From the NCBI GenBank assembly GCA_947650365.1, contig OX393557.1, forward strand, positions 30,435,783 through 30,499,782: DNA of 64,000 nt. Direction: 5' to 3'. Position 1 is the stretch's first letter. Each line of letters opens with the position of its first letter. The notes under the pieces are model-generated. The model was not told where the DNA came from. It saw only the letters and a program-made list of their open reading frames with translations, and made no database searches. This stretch comes from Chamaelirium japonicum. Lineage: Eukaryota > Streptophyta > Magnoliopsida > Liliales > Melanthiaceae. The position numbers and the translations under genes were made by a program. This document shows positions 36,901-49,058 of the stretch, one piece after another.

Positions 36901-39900
36901 CGTATGAATGAATTAGAATGGATCGTACGAATCAATTAGAAAGGATATATTCGTGCGAATGAATTAGAATGGATCGTATGAATGAATTAGAATGGATCGT
37001 ACGAATGAATTAGAATGGATCGTATGAATGAATTAGAAGGGATCATATGAATGAATTAGAATGGATCGTACAAATCAATTAGAAAGGATACATTCGTGCG
37101 AATGAATTAGAATGGATCGTACGAATGAATTAGAATGGATCGTGCGAATGAATTAGAATAGATCGTATGAATGAATTAGAATGGATACATTCGTGCAAAT
37201 GAATTATAATGGATCGTACGAATGAATTAGAATAGATTGTATGAATGAATTAGAATGGATCGTACGAATCAATTAGAAAGGATACATTCGTGCGAATGAA
37301 TTAGAATGGATCGTACGAACGAATTAGAATGGATCGTACGAATGAATTAGAATGGATCGTGCGAATGAATTAGAATAGATCGTATGAATGAAATAGAATG
37401 GATACATTCGTGCAAATGAATTATAATGGACCGAACGAATGAATTAGAATGGATCGTACAAATGAATTAGAAAGGATCGTACAAATGAATTAGGGTGGAT
37501 CGTACGATCGAATTAGAATGGATACATTCGTGCGAATGAATTAGAATGGATCGTACGAATGAATTAGAATGGATCATACGAATTATTTATAATGTATACA
37601 TTCGTGCGAAAGAATTAGAATGGATCGTACGAATGAATTAGAATAGATCGTACGAATGAATTAGAATGGATCGTACGAATGAATTGGAAAGGATCATACG
37701 AATGAATTAGAATGCATCGTACGAATGAATTAGAATAGATCGTGCGAATGAATTAGAATTGATCGTACGAATAAATTAGAATGGATCGTACGAATGAATT
37801 AGAATGGATACATTCTTGCGAATGAATTAGAATGGATCGAACGAATGAATTAAAATGGATACATTCGTGCGAATGAATTAGAATAGATCTTACGTATGAA
37901 CTAGAATGGATCGTACGAATGAATTAGAATGGATACATTCGTGAGAATGAATTAGAATGGATCATACGAATGAATTTGAATGGATCGTACAAATGAATTT
38001 GAATGGATCGTACGAATAAATTAGAATGGATTATGCGAATGAATTAGAACAAATCGTACGAATGAATTAGAATGGATACATTCGTGCGAATGAATTAGAA
38101 TGGATCGTACGAATGAATTAGAATGGATCGTACAAATGGATTAGACAGGATCGTACGAATGAATTAGAATGGATTATGCGAATGAATTAGAATGAATCAT
38201 ACGAATGAAATAGAATAGATACATTCGTGCGAATGAATTAAAATGGATCTTATAAATGAATTAGAATGGATTGTACGAATGAATTAGAATGGATTGTGCA
38301 AATGAATTAGAATGGATTGTACGAATGAATTAGAGTGGATCGTACGAATGAATTAGAATGGATCGTACGAATGAATTAGAATGGATCATACGAATGAATT
38401 AGAATGGATCGTACGAATGAATTATAATGGATACATTCATGCGAATGAATTAGAATGGATCATACGAATGAATAAGAATGGATCGTGCAAATGAATTAGA
38501 ATGGATCGTACAAATGAATTAGAATGGATCGTGCGAATGAATTAGAATGGATCGTACAAAATGAATTTGAATGGATACATTCGTGCAAATGAATTAGAAT
38601 GGGTCGTACGAATGAATTAGAATGGATCGATCGAATGAATTTAGATGGACCGTACGAATGAATTAGAATTGATACATTCGTAAGAATGAATTAGAATGGA
38701 TCGTACGAAGGAATTAGAATACATATATTCGTGCGAATGAATTAGAATGGATCATACGAATGAATTAGAATTGATCGTGTGAATGAATTAAAATGGATCG
38801 TATGGATTAATTAGAATGGATACATTTGTGCGAATGAATTAGAATGGATTATATGAATGAATTAGAATGGATCGTACGAATGAATTAGAATGGATCGTGT
38901 GAATGAATTAGAATGGATCATACGAATAAATTAGAATGGATACATTTGTGCGAATGAATTAGAATGGATCGTACAAATAAATTAGAATGGATCATACGAA
39001 TGAATTAGAATGGATCGTACGAATAAATTAGAATGGATTACGTGAATGAATTAGAATAGATACATTCGTGCGAATGAATTAGAATGGATCATACGAATGA
39101 ATTTGAATGAATCGTACGAACGAATTAGAATGGATCATACGAATGATTTAGAATGGATACATTCGTGCGAATGAATTAGAATGAATCGCACGAATGAATT
39201 AGAATGGATACATTTGTGCGAATGAATTAAAATGGATTGTATGAATGAATTAGAATGGATCGTACGAAAGAATTAGAATGGATCGTGCGAATGAATTAGA
39301 ATGGATCGTATGAATGAATTAGAATGGATATATTCGTGCAAATGAATTATAATGGACCGTATGAATGAATTAGAATGGATCGTACAAATGAATTAGAAAG
39401 GATCGTACAAATGAATTAGAATGGATCGTACGAATGAATTAGAATGGATACATTCGTGCGAATGAATTAGAATGGATCGTACGAATGAATTAGAGTGGAT
39501 CGTACGAATGAATTTGAATGGATCATACGAATGATTTAGAATGGATAAATTCGTGCGAACAAATTAGAATGGATCGTATGAATGAATTAGAATGGATCGT
39601 ACGAATGAATTGGAAAAGATCATACGAATGAATTTGAATGCATCATAGGAATTAATTAGAATGGATCGTGCGAATGAATTAGAATTGATCGTACGAATGA
39701 ATTAGAATGGATCGTACGAATGAATTAGAATGGATACATTCCTGCGAATGAATTAGAATGGATCGAACGAATGAATTAAAATGGATACATTCGTGCGAAT
39801 GAATTAGAATGGATCTTACGTATGAACTATAATGGATCGTGCGATTGAAATAGAATGGATCGTGCGAATGAATTAGAATGGATCGTACGAATGAATTAGA

Positions 39901-40450
39901 ATGGATACATTCGTGCGAATGAATTAGAATGGATCGTATGAATGAATTAGAATGGATCATATGAATGAATTAGAATGGATCGTGCGAATGAATTAGAATG
40001 GATTGTACAAATGAAATAGAATGGATCGTGCGAATAAATTAGAATGGATCGTACGAATAAATTAGAATGGATATATTCGTGTGAATTAATTAGAATAGAT
40101 CGTGCGAATGAATTAGAATGGATTGTATGAATGAATTAGAATGGATCATATGAATAAAATTAGAATGGTTCATATGAACGAATTATATTGGATCGTACGA
40201 ATGAATTAGACTGGATTGTATGAATGACTTAGAATGGATCATGCGAATGAATTGGAATGGATCGTACGAATGAATTACAATGGATACCTTTATGCGAATG
40301 AATTAGAATGGATCGTAGGAATGAACTAGAATGGATCGTACGAATGAATTAGAATAGATCGTATGAATGAATTAGAATGGATCGTACGAATCAATTAGAA
40401 AGGATACATTCGTGCGAATGAATTATAATGGATCGTACGAATGAATTAGA
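33960..40450. repeat. 3.46-kb higher-order repeat, two units (array B)
   Basis: The order of variant monomers in about 33960-36990 recurs at about 37380-40450. Markers: CGATCGAATG 35169/38628 and TTCATATGAACG 36710/40169 both differ by exactly 3459. GAATTATTTA at 34191/37580 differs by 3389, about three monomers less. An unmatched 0.4-kb spacer near 37.0-37.37 kb has its own small repeat of ATCAATTAGAAAGGATA. A unit pair at 17041/20523 (3482) shows the same period in array A. Confidence 0.8.
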
Positions 40451-41583
40451 ATGGATCGTACGAATGAATTAGAATGGATCGTGCAAATGAATTAGAATGG
40501 ATCGTACGAATAAATTAGAATGGATACATTCGTGCGAAAGAATTAGAATGGATCGTACGAATGAGTTAGAATGGATCATACGAATGAATTAGAATACATC
40601 GTACGAATGAATTACAACAGATACATTCATGCGAATGAATTATAATGGATCGTACGAATGAATTAGAATGCATCGAATGAATGAATTGCAATGGATCGTA
40701 AGAATGGATTAGAATGGCTCGTACGAATGAATTTGAATGGATCGTGCGAATGTATTAGAATGGATCGTATGAATGAATTAGAATGGATAAATTCGTGCGA
40801 ATGAATTAGAATGGATCGTACGAATGAATTAGAATGGATCGTACGAATGAATTAGATCGATTAGATCGTATGAATGAATTAGAATGGATTATGCGAATGA
40901 ATTAGAATGGATCGTACGAATGAATTAGAATGGATATATTTTTCCGAATGAATTAGAATGGATCGTATGAATGAATTAGAATGCATCGTATGAATGAATT
41001 AGTTTATATCGTACGAATGAATTAGATTGGATTGTGCGAATGAATTAGAATGGATCGTACGAATGAATTAGAATAGATACATTCGTGGGAATGAAATAGA
41101 ATGGATCATACGAATGAATTGGAATGGGTCGTACGAATGAATTAGAATGGAGCGTGCGAATGAATTAGAATGGATACATTCGTGTGAATGAATTAGAATG
41201 GATCGTACGAATGAATTAGAATGGATCGTGCGAATGAATTAGATTGGATTGTACGAATGAAATAGAATGGATCGTACGAATGACTTAGAATGGATCGTGC
41301 GAATGAATTAGAATGGATCGTACGAATGAATTAGAATGGATACCTTCGTGCGAATGAATTAGAATGGATCGTACGAATGAACTAGAATGGATCGTATGAA
41401 TGAATTAGAATGGATCGTACGAATGAATTAGAACGGATACATTCGTGCGAATGAATTAGAATTGATCGTTCAAATGAATTAGAATGGATATATTCATGCG
41501 AATGAATTAGAATGGATCATACGAATGAATTAGAATGGATCGTGCGAATGAATTAGAATGGATCGTACGAATGAATTAGAATG

Positions 41584-41588
41584 GATAC
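41584..41588. repeat. Target site duplication GATAC, left of element 2
   Basis: Same 5 bp in the same monomer context as at 21869, matched at 52904-52908. Because the flanks are duplicated too, this is a copy of one original event and not a second integration. Confidence 0.9.
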
Positions 41589-42838
41589 TGTTCGGGGGAT
41601 TTTTCGCTGGTCCTTGCGGGCTGCCTGCAAGACAAAGAAAAGAGAACGTGAGAACGGCTGGCTCCTTTAGGAGCGCAGACCCTCCGACGCTCAAGTCAGT
41701 CATGGTGGCACAACGGCGAGCTGCGGTATACCAAAGTGGTAGGGAAAAGGAATTCGAACCTGTACTATGGAGCCTGGGGGTGAGCCTTTATAGCAATCGG
41801 CGGCCTACCGTACCCCGACACGTGGAGATTCTTCCGGCGCCTTCTAGACCCCCCATGTTCTGGCTCGCGTGGGTCTGACAGTCCTTGGTACTCGTGCCCT
41901 GACATTCTATCGTCAAGCCTGCCAGACGGTTTGAGTGGGAGAGGGAATCTTTCTTGTCGCGGCCAGGTGGCAATTCTGGAATGTTCAAGTCCGGGCGGTC
42001 TCAGGGAGGAAGCAAAGGCTAGCTCGCCCGGTACTGCTCCGTCCTTTCGCCCATATTTATCAAGAGTCGGACCTCGCGGGAGCAACCTCTTCGATAAACA
42101 GGGTTCGGGGCGAGCTTCGGAGCGAGCTAAGCGAGCTCCTGAGCGAGCTTGGCGAACTCCTGAGAGAGCTTAGGCGAGCTCCTGAGAGAGTTTAGGCGAG
42201 CTCCTGAACGAGCTTAGGCGGGCTCCTGGGCGACTTCCCCACCCCTCGGAGTCCTAGGGTCTATGAGATCCACAGGCAAGGGCGAACTTGGGCGAGCTCC
42301 TGCACGATCTTGGGCGAGCTCCTGCATGAGCTAGGGGTGAGGTCCTGCATGAGCTAGGGGCGTTTGCAATGCCGGTGTCTCTATTATGCATGACGGTCTA
42401 ACTCCCGCTACCGCTGCAAGCGAGTTCTAGCACGGGCTGGGCGAGCTCCTGGGCGAGCTTAGGCGAGCTCCGGGGCGAGCTCGGCGAGCTCCCAAGCGAG
42501 CTTAGGCTGGCTCCTGGGCGAGCTCAGGCGAGCTCCAGCGAGCTTCTATGAGTGCCCTTGGCCTAGGCCCCTTCAGCCCAACGTGGATCTCGCTCCACTG
42601 TCAAGATGATTTTAGTGAGCACGGGGGCGGGAACTCCTACGGGGCCTGGGAGGGGCGAGCTGCACTCAGATACAAGGTGTCCATCCAGCTCCCTGTGGGG
42701 GCGAGCTTCTTGCGGACTGAAAAGGGGGCACGCTCGGCTTCCGAGGGTTCCAACTCCTGGACGGGCTCCCTCGAGAACTCTATCTTAGGTGCGTTTGCAA
42801 TACTATCCAAGATAGGTGGTTTCTGACTACCCCCAACA
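41589..42838 (-). repeat. 3' LTR of element 2
   Basis: 1250 bp, TGTT...AACA. It carries the left-LTR-specific bases also present at 21874-23123. TATAAA on the element strand at 41787-41792; the GCGAGCTC motif arrays at about 42110-42546. Confidence 0.95.
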
Positions 42839-42841
42839 TTA

Positions 42842-42850
42842 CCCCCTCCT
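42842..42850 (-). other. Polypurine tract of element 2
   Basis: AGGAGGGGG then TAA on the element strand, directly next to the 3' LTR, identical to copy 1. Confidence 0.85.
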
Positions 42851-42979
42851 GAGGGAGTGATCGAGGAAACTCGACGCTTGCTCAGGAGTCTTAGCGAACT
42901 CCTATCCCCGGTAATGTGCCTGATATCAATGTCTGCCGCAACAGTTTTCTGGTGGGGCGGAGATAGTAGCGATGGCGGC

Positions 42980-43541
42980 CTGCGCCGAGAGCTTTGACTG
43001 CCAGTATTTCACAAACGCTAGGCGGGCCACGAGCATCAGCCATGAGCGATCTTCTTCCGATGCAAGCTCCTCACATGCGGTCAGGGTCTGCTTCGGGCGA
43101 GCTTGGGCGCCTGCCGTGGGCGGTCTGCGCCGAGAGCTTTAATTGCTAGTACTTTTCAAACACTGGGCGGGCCACGAGCATCAGCCACGAGCGATCTCCT
43201 TCCGGTGCGAACTTGTCACACGCGGTCAGGGTCTGCTTCGGGCGAGCTTGGGCGCCTACCGCGGGCGGTTTGACGTCGAGAGTTTTGACTCTCAGTACTT
43301 TTCAAACACTGGGCGGGCCACGAGCATCAGCCACGAGCGATCTCCTTCCGGTGCAAACTTGTCACACGCGGTCAGGGTCTGCTTCGGGCGAGCTTGGGCG
43401 CCTACCGCGGGCGGTCTGACGTCGAGAGTTTTGACTCTCAGTACTTTTCAAACACTGGGCGGGCCACGAGCATCAGCCACGAGCGATCTCCTTCCGGTGC
43501 GAGCTTGTCACACGCGGTCAGGGTCGGCGTCGGGCGAGCTG
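42980..43541. repeat. 146-bp tandem repeat, four units, in element 2
   Basis: Same four units and same spacing (145, 146, 146 bp) as in copy 1, judged from the ACTGGGCGGGCC marker near 43016, 43161, 43307 and 43453. Unit number has not changed since the duplication. Confidence 0.9.
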
Positions 43542-44620
43542 CGGGCTTCAGTCGTGGGCGATTTCGTGGCGGTCGGCGACTGGCGTGGGCGGCACAGCGG
43601 AGTCCCGGCTCACCCCGGGGTTCCCCCGATGGCGGTCTTCCGGGAGATCTCCTTCTACAAGGCGGGGAAGAAGAAGTGCATTGCTCCCGACCGGGAGCGA
43701 TCTCTGGACGAGGCGATCCTCCACTACCTCGGTGGGCGGACTCCGGAGAAGATTACCGCTCCCGACTTCGCCTTCCAGCTGAAGGACGGGAAGACCGGTG
43801 CCATTCTGCTGAAGCAGAAGATCGTCCGGAAGAAGAAAGAGGAGGAGATCGGTGCTATTCCGCCGATGCAGAACGCTCCTCCCTCCAAAGGGGCCAGCAA
43901 GGGGGCCGGGAGCTCGGGAGGCAACCTCCGCAAGAAGACGGTCCGGAGGCAGGCTTCGCCCATCCGCCTCAACGACCCCGACACCATGGAGATGCTCCGC
44001 CAGGGCGAAGATTCCGCTCCTCCGTAGCCTCCTCGCCCGGACGCCGGCCCAGGTCAGCCTCCCGCCCCAACTCTAATTGTCCGCCGCAAGATCCAAATGG
44101 TTGAGCCCGACGACCCGAACATCGACCTCCCGCTTACCATGGCGGAAGTCGAATCCGGGATGGCTCAAATTCTAATGGGCTACTTCCCGAGCGATCTGAC
44201 CGTCCCGCTTCGTGTAGCAGTGCTGACGCCGGAGATGGAGGCCCGCGGGAAGAAGAAGGCCAAGCGCGCGGGGCCCGTGCCTTCTAACGTGCAGGCGGAG
44301 CAACGGCGGAAAGCGCTGGAGGAGGTGGGCTTGGACTCGGAGCCCAGTTGGACGGACTCTGCGGAGGAGGCAACAGGCTCCGAGGAGGAAGAGCCCGCCC
44401 CTCAAGCTCTTCGGGCGAGGTCGCTGCTCTGAAGACGGAGATCGCGGCCTTGAAGGAGACACACGCCAACGGCCTTCGGGCTCAGCAAGGTCGCCTCCAA
44501 GCCCAACTGGACGATCTCCTCAAGAAAGGCGCCCTGGCCGCTGTGGAGAAGTACAAGACCGAAAGGTCGAAGAAGCGGCGCCGAGGGGACGACAGTGGGG
44601 CGGAGACGAGCAAGCCTTGA
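43143..44620 (+). pseudogene. Antisense coding region of element 2
   Basis: Counterpart of the plus-strand region of copy 1, opposite to pol, with the same parts: a Lys/Glu-rich segment containing FREISFYKAGKKKC, a basic Pro/Ser tract, an acidic tract, and a C-terminal coiled coil ending in KKRRR. The protein-like part has an ATG at 43629. As in copy 1 it is in pieces. That the two copies have kept long frames here since the duplication is weak evidence for coding, since the time is short. Function unknown. Confidence 0.65.
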
Positions 44621-44630
44621 GCTTGCTGCC

Positions 44631-44677
44631 TTGTAACTACTTTTGTAATTTTTGTCAATCAATGAAATTTATATCTT
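44631..44677 (+). terminator. Plant-like poly(A) region, element 2
   Basis: TTGTA, TTTTGTAATTTTTGTC and AATGAA (44661) follow the end of the plus-strand frame, identical to copy 1. Pattern call only. Confidence 0.45.
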
Positions 44678-45099
44678 TTTGAGTCCGCATATGCGTTTCT
44701 TTCTTTCTATGTGCCACTTATGAGTCCGCTCTAGGAGTTCGCAGCGATCTCAAGAGTGATACCCCGGGCGAGGCAGCTAATTCGATTCCATCTTTTTATT
44801 TTAAAGTATATGCAAACGAAAAACTCGGTATGCTCGCAAAAACTCGATAGTCTCTGAGCCCGGAAAACGTTTAAGCGAACCAAAAGACTTCAAAAACTTT
44901 CCTACACTCAGAGACTTAAACCATTTTTATTTAAAAGGAAACTAATAAGTGCTAGCTGCCCCCTGCCCGGTTAATTTCTCTCGATGATCCTGTTTGGCGG
45001 GCTCGCCCTTTGAGGGGTTTGCCAACGCCAGGATGCTTCCGTTCATGGCAGGTGAACGCGAAGGATCCTGGTTAGGTTTAGAGTCCACTAGGCAGCGGA
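44678..45099. other. Non-coding stretch downstream of pol, element 2
   Basis: AT-rich spacer matching 24963-25384 of copy 1. I see no gene in it. Confidence 0.6.
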
Positions 45100-45488
45100 C
45101 TTCCCTGGGAAGCTCAAGGTCGCCCACTGGCTGCCTCTGAGGATCCCGGTCTTGCTTTAAGTCCGCACAACGACGGACTGCCCCGGGAAGCTCAAGGTCG
45201 CCCACTGGCTGCCTCTGAGGATCCCGGTCTTGCTTTAAGTCCGCACAACGGCGGACTGCCCCGGGAAACTCAAGGTCGCCCACTGGCTGCCTCTGAGGAT
45301 CCCGGTTTTGCTTTAAGTCGCGCAACGGTGGACTGCCCCGGGAAACTCAAGGTCGCCCACTGGCTGCCTCTGAGGATCCCGGTTTTGCTTTAAGTCCGCG
45401 CAACGGCGGACTGCCCCGGGAAACTCAAGGTCGCCCACTGGCTACCTCTGAGGATCCCGGTTTTGCTTTAAGTCCGCGCAACGGTGGA
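45100..45488. repeat. 78-bp minisatellite, five units, in element 2
   Basis: Same five units plus a truncated sixth as in copy 1, with markers at about 45100, 45178, 45256, 45333, 45411 and 45489. Unit number is unchanged between copies. Confidence 0.9.
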
Positions 45489-45596
45489 CTGCACACTATA
45501 GATCATGCGGGCTCTGTCTGCGCCGAGCCTCCTAGTTAAATTGTTGAAAACCTCTATCGTTCATTCATAACTTCTTCAGAATTTACAAAAATTCCC

Positions 45597-48500
45597 TTAG
45601 GCATAGAACTTGCGAAGGTGCAGAGCGTTCCAAGGTCGCTCTAACAGGTCGCCTCCAGCGGTCATCAACCGGTAAGCCCCCGAGCTTCCTGCTTCGTGTA
45701 TTATGTATGGGCCTTCCCAGTTCGCCGCGAGCTTTCCTGCATTAGGCTCTTGCGTGTTTGCAAACACCTTTCTCATTACCAGATCGCCGGCCTTGAATGC
45801 CCGATGACGGACTCTTTTGTCATAGGCGCGCTTCATCTCTTGTCTGTATCCGGCGAGGTGTAGATTGGCGCGCTCTCGTCTTTCTTTGAGCTGATCAAGG
45901 GAGTCGACGAGCAGTTTGTCATTGTCGACCTCCGCCGACGCAAGCCTTCTTTCAGTGGGCAGCTCGGCCTCTATGGGTAGCACGGCTTCGCAACCAAAAG
46001 TGAGACTAAAAGGGGATTCGTTAGTTGAGTGACGTGGAGTAGTGCGATAGGCCCACAAGACTCCATCGAGCTCCTGCTCCCACAATCCTTTTTTCCCTTC
46101 CAGCCTCTTCTTGAGGTTGTCCAAGATCACGCGATTCGTTGCTTCGGCCTGCCCGTTGCTTTGAGGGTACCTTGGGGAAGAGAATCTTAGGTCGACTCCA
46201 TATTCAACACAAAAGCTTCTGATTAAGCGATTGTCGAACTGGCGACCATTGTCGGTGATAAGTACCCGAGGCAGACCGAACCGACAGAAAATATTCTTCC
46301 AAAGGAAGTCTTTTACCTGCTTCTCGCCTATCTTAGCTAGCGGGACGGCTTCCACCCATTTGGTGAAGTAGTCCGTAGCTACTAGGATGAATTTCCTTTG
46401 CCGGGCTGACACAGGGAAAGGTCCCACAATGTCCAACCCCCATTGCTGGAAAGGCCAGGGGCTCGCCAGGGGATGCAGTTCTTCTGCGGGCATATGGTTC
46501 GTGGTGGCGTGCTTCTGGCATTGGATACACCTCTGGACGACCTTCAAAGCGTCTTGCTCTAGAGTGGGCCACCAGTATCCTTGCCTTCATACTTTCGCAG
46601 CAAGGGACCGCCCACCAGCGTGGTTTCCCAGCTCGCCAGAGTGAATGCACTTTAAAACTTCTTTAGTTTCCGGGTTCTCGATGCAACGGAGATTCGGCCC
46701 GCCAAAGGATCTTCGAAAAAGGCGATCCCAGCGAATGGGATAGCACCCAGCGCATTTCTCCATTCGCCGGGCTTCCTCTCTATCCTCTGGTAGCTCGCCC
46801 TTCTGGAGAAAGCGAAAAATGGGGGCGGTCCACCCGCTGGGTGGTACGTCAGCGGAGACTTGGTTAACAACGGGCTCCATCAGTTGGAGCCGAGACTGAT
46901 TTTGGACCTCGATAAGAATCTGGCGAGCCTCTGATGTTCCCAGCAAAGAGGCGGCGTTTGCCAAAGCATCAGCTCGCCTATTATCGGCTCGTGGAATTTG
47001 CTCGAAGGAGATCTTTTCGAACTCCGCGGCCTTGTGCTTCACCAGATCCACATAGCCCGCCATTCGTGCATCCCGAGAGGCGTACTCCCCATTGATTTGG
47101 CAAATAATTAGCTGGGAATCGCTAAAGACCTTCAAGCGTTTGGCGCCTACCTCTTGAGCGAGCTCCAGGCCAGCCAGCAGCGCCTCATATTCTGCCTCAT
47201 TGTTGGTAGCTGCGAAATCCAGTCGGACTGACTTCTCCAGAAGTACCGACTGGGCGATCAGTGCGACCCCGATCCCAGCCCCCAAAGCGTTGGAGGATCC
47301 ATCGACGAATAATTCCCAGCCTGCCTCCTCTGAACGCTTAGTTGGAGGAAGCTCGCCTTGGTTGTCCAAGAACCTCGCCTTCCCGGGGTGTGCCTCAGTT
47401 GGCTCATCCTCCCGGTACTGGACCGGTTCTTCTATGGGGAAGTCCGCCAAGAAATCGGCGAGCGCTTGTCCTTTGACAGCAACTCGAGGGACATACTCCA
47501 AACCATAGGCGGCGAGCTCGGCGGACCAACGGTAGAGCCTGCCGGCTACTGAGGGTCTGGAGAGCACGCTCTTTAGAGGATGCTCTGTGATGACCCTGAC
47601 AGGGTGCGCCGAGAAGTAGGGGTGGAGCTTTCTCGCGGTAAGGACCAAGGCCAATGCGACCTTCTCGATTGGTCGATACCGGAGCTCGGCGGGAAGCATC
47701 GTGTGGCTTACAAAGTAGACAGGCCGCTCCACCTTTGCTTCTTCCACAACCAGGACCCCGCTCACCGCATTCTCAGTGACCGCAAGGTACACGCCGAGTT
47801 CGGCGCCCTCTTTGGGTGCCGCTAAGATCGGTGGGCTCGCCAGGTAGTCCTTGATCTTTTGGAAGGCGTGCTCGTACTTCTCATCCCAATAAATGCTCGC
47901 TCCTTTTCGTAGCAGCTCGAAAAGAGGTCGGCAGTTGTCTGAAGATTTGGAGATGAACCGATTGAGCGCGGCGATTCGCCCGCTCAGTCTCTGGACTTCC
48001 TGCCGGGTCCTCGGCGCAGGCATTTCGACAAGTGCTCGGATTTGCCCAGGGTCGGCCTCGATCCCCCTGTGGGTGACCAGGTACCCGAGGAATTTCCCCG
48101 AAGTCACCCCGAATGCGCACTTCGCCGGGTTTAGCCTCATTTGGTACTTTCTCAGTACCTCAAAGGTTTCGCGGAGATCAGCAACATGCCCCTCTCGCTC
48201 CCGACTCTTCTCCAGGAGGTCGTCTACATAAACTTCGACGTTTCTGCCGATCTGATCTTTGAACATCTGAGTGACTAACCTTTGGTAGGTCGCTCCAGCG
48301 TTCTTAAGTCCGAACGGCATCACTCGATAGCAGTACAACTTCTGGTAGCCCGCTCCAGAGTAGAAGGCGGTCTTCTCCTGATCGTCGGCATGGAGAGGTA
48401 TCTGGTTATACCCAGAATATCCATCCATGAAGGACAGGGCCTGGAACCCGACAGCTGCGTCGACCAGTGCGCCTATTCTCGGAAGAAGAAATCCATCATT

Positions 48501-49031
48501 CGGGCATGCCTTATTGAGGTCGGAGAAGTCAATGCACACCCTGACCGCTCCGCTCTTCTTAGGCACCGCCACGATATTGGAGATCCACTCGGGGAAGTAC
48601 GCCTCGCGGATGAAGCCGGCTCGCTCCAGCTTGTCTATCTCCGCCGCCACTGCAACGGACTTCGCAGCAGGTATGTGTCGAGCTTTCTGCTTGACCGGCG
48701 GGAACTCCTTCATGGTGTGCAGACAATGACAGGCGACCTCCGGGTCAATCCCTGGCATGTCCGCGAAGCTCCAGGCGAATACGTCACGGTATTCCCTGAG
48801 TAAGTTGGTTATGGCCAGGGCCTCGCCCTTGGTTAGCGTGGTCCCGAGGCTAACAACTCTTGGCCCTTCTTTGCCGCCAAGGTCGACCTCTTGAAGTGGT
48901 TCAGCAATTGGAAAACTTCCTCTCTTGGGGGCTGTCGGGCGACCTCCCTCCTCCAACTTAAGGTCTACACCGCTCCCACCCGGGGGTGGAGTAGGGGACT
49001 TAAGCGAGGAGGCCTCCAGCGGGCTCCCCAA
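45597..49031 (-). pseudogene. pol: Pol region of element 2 (broken)
   Basis: Matches the copy 1 pol over its full extent. The RT part has MPFGLKNAGATYQR and YVDD, the second RNase H part has FVDGSSNALGAGIG and SDSQLI, and the integrase core has GLDIVGPFP, LITDNGRQFDN, SNGQAEATN and the GPY motif. It is a fossil with about one break. Protein identity to copy 1 is about 98% by eye. Most differences look like scattered substitutions. Confidence 0.92.
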
Positions 49032-49058
49032 TAGCTCGCTCGTAGCGGGCGGTAATTG

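Larger units (their letters stand above)
33190..41588. repeat. Satellite array B between the two elements
   Basis: 8.4 kb of the same 23/28-bp satellite in the same orientation. It is more regular than the first 8 kb of the window and nearly identical to 52904-60950. It contains the 3.46-kb direct repeat listed separately and a further shorter marker spacing of 1828 bp (CGATCGAATG at 33341 and 35169). No gene seen. Confidence 0.97.
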
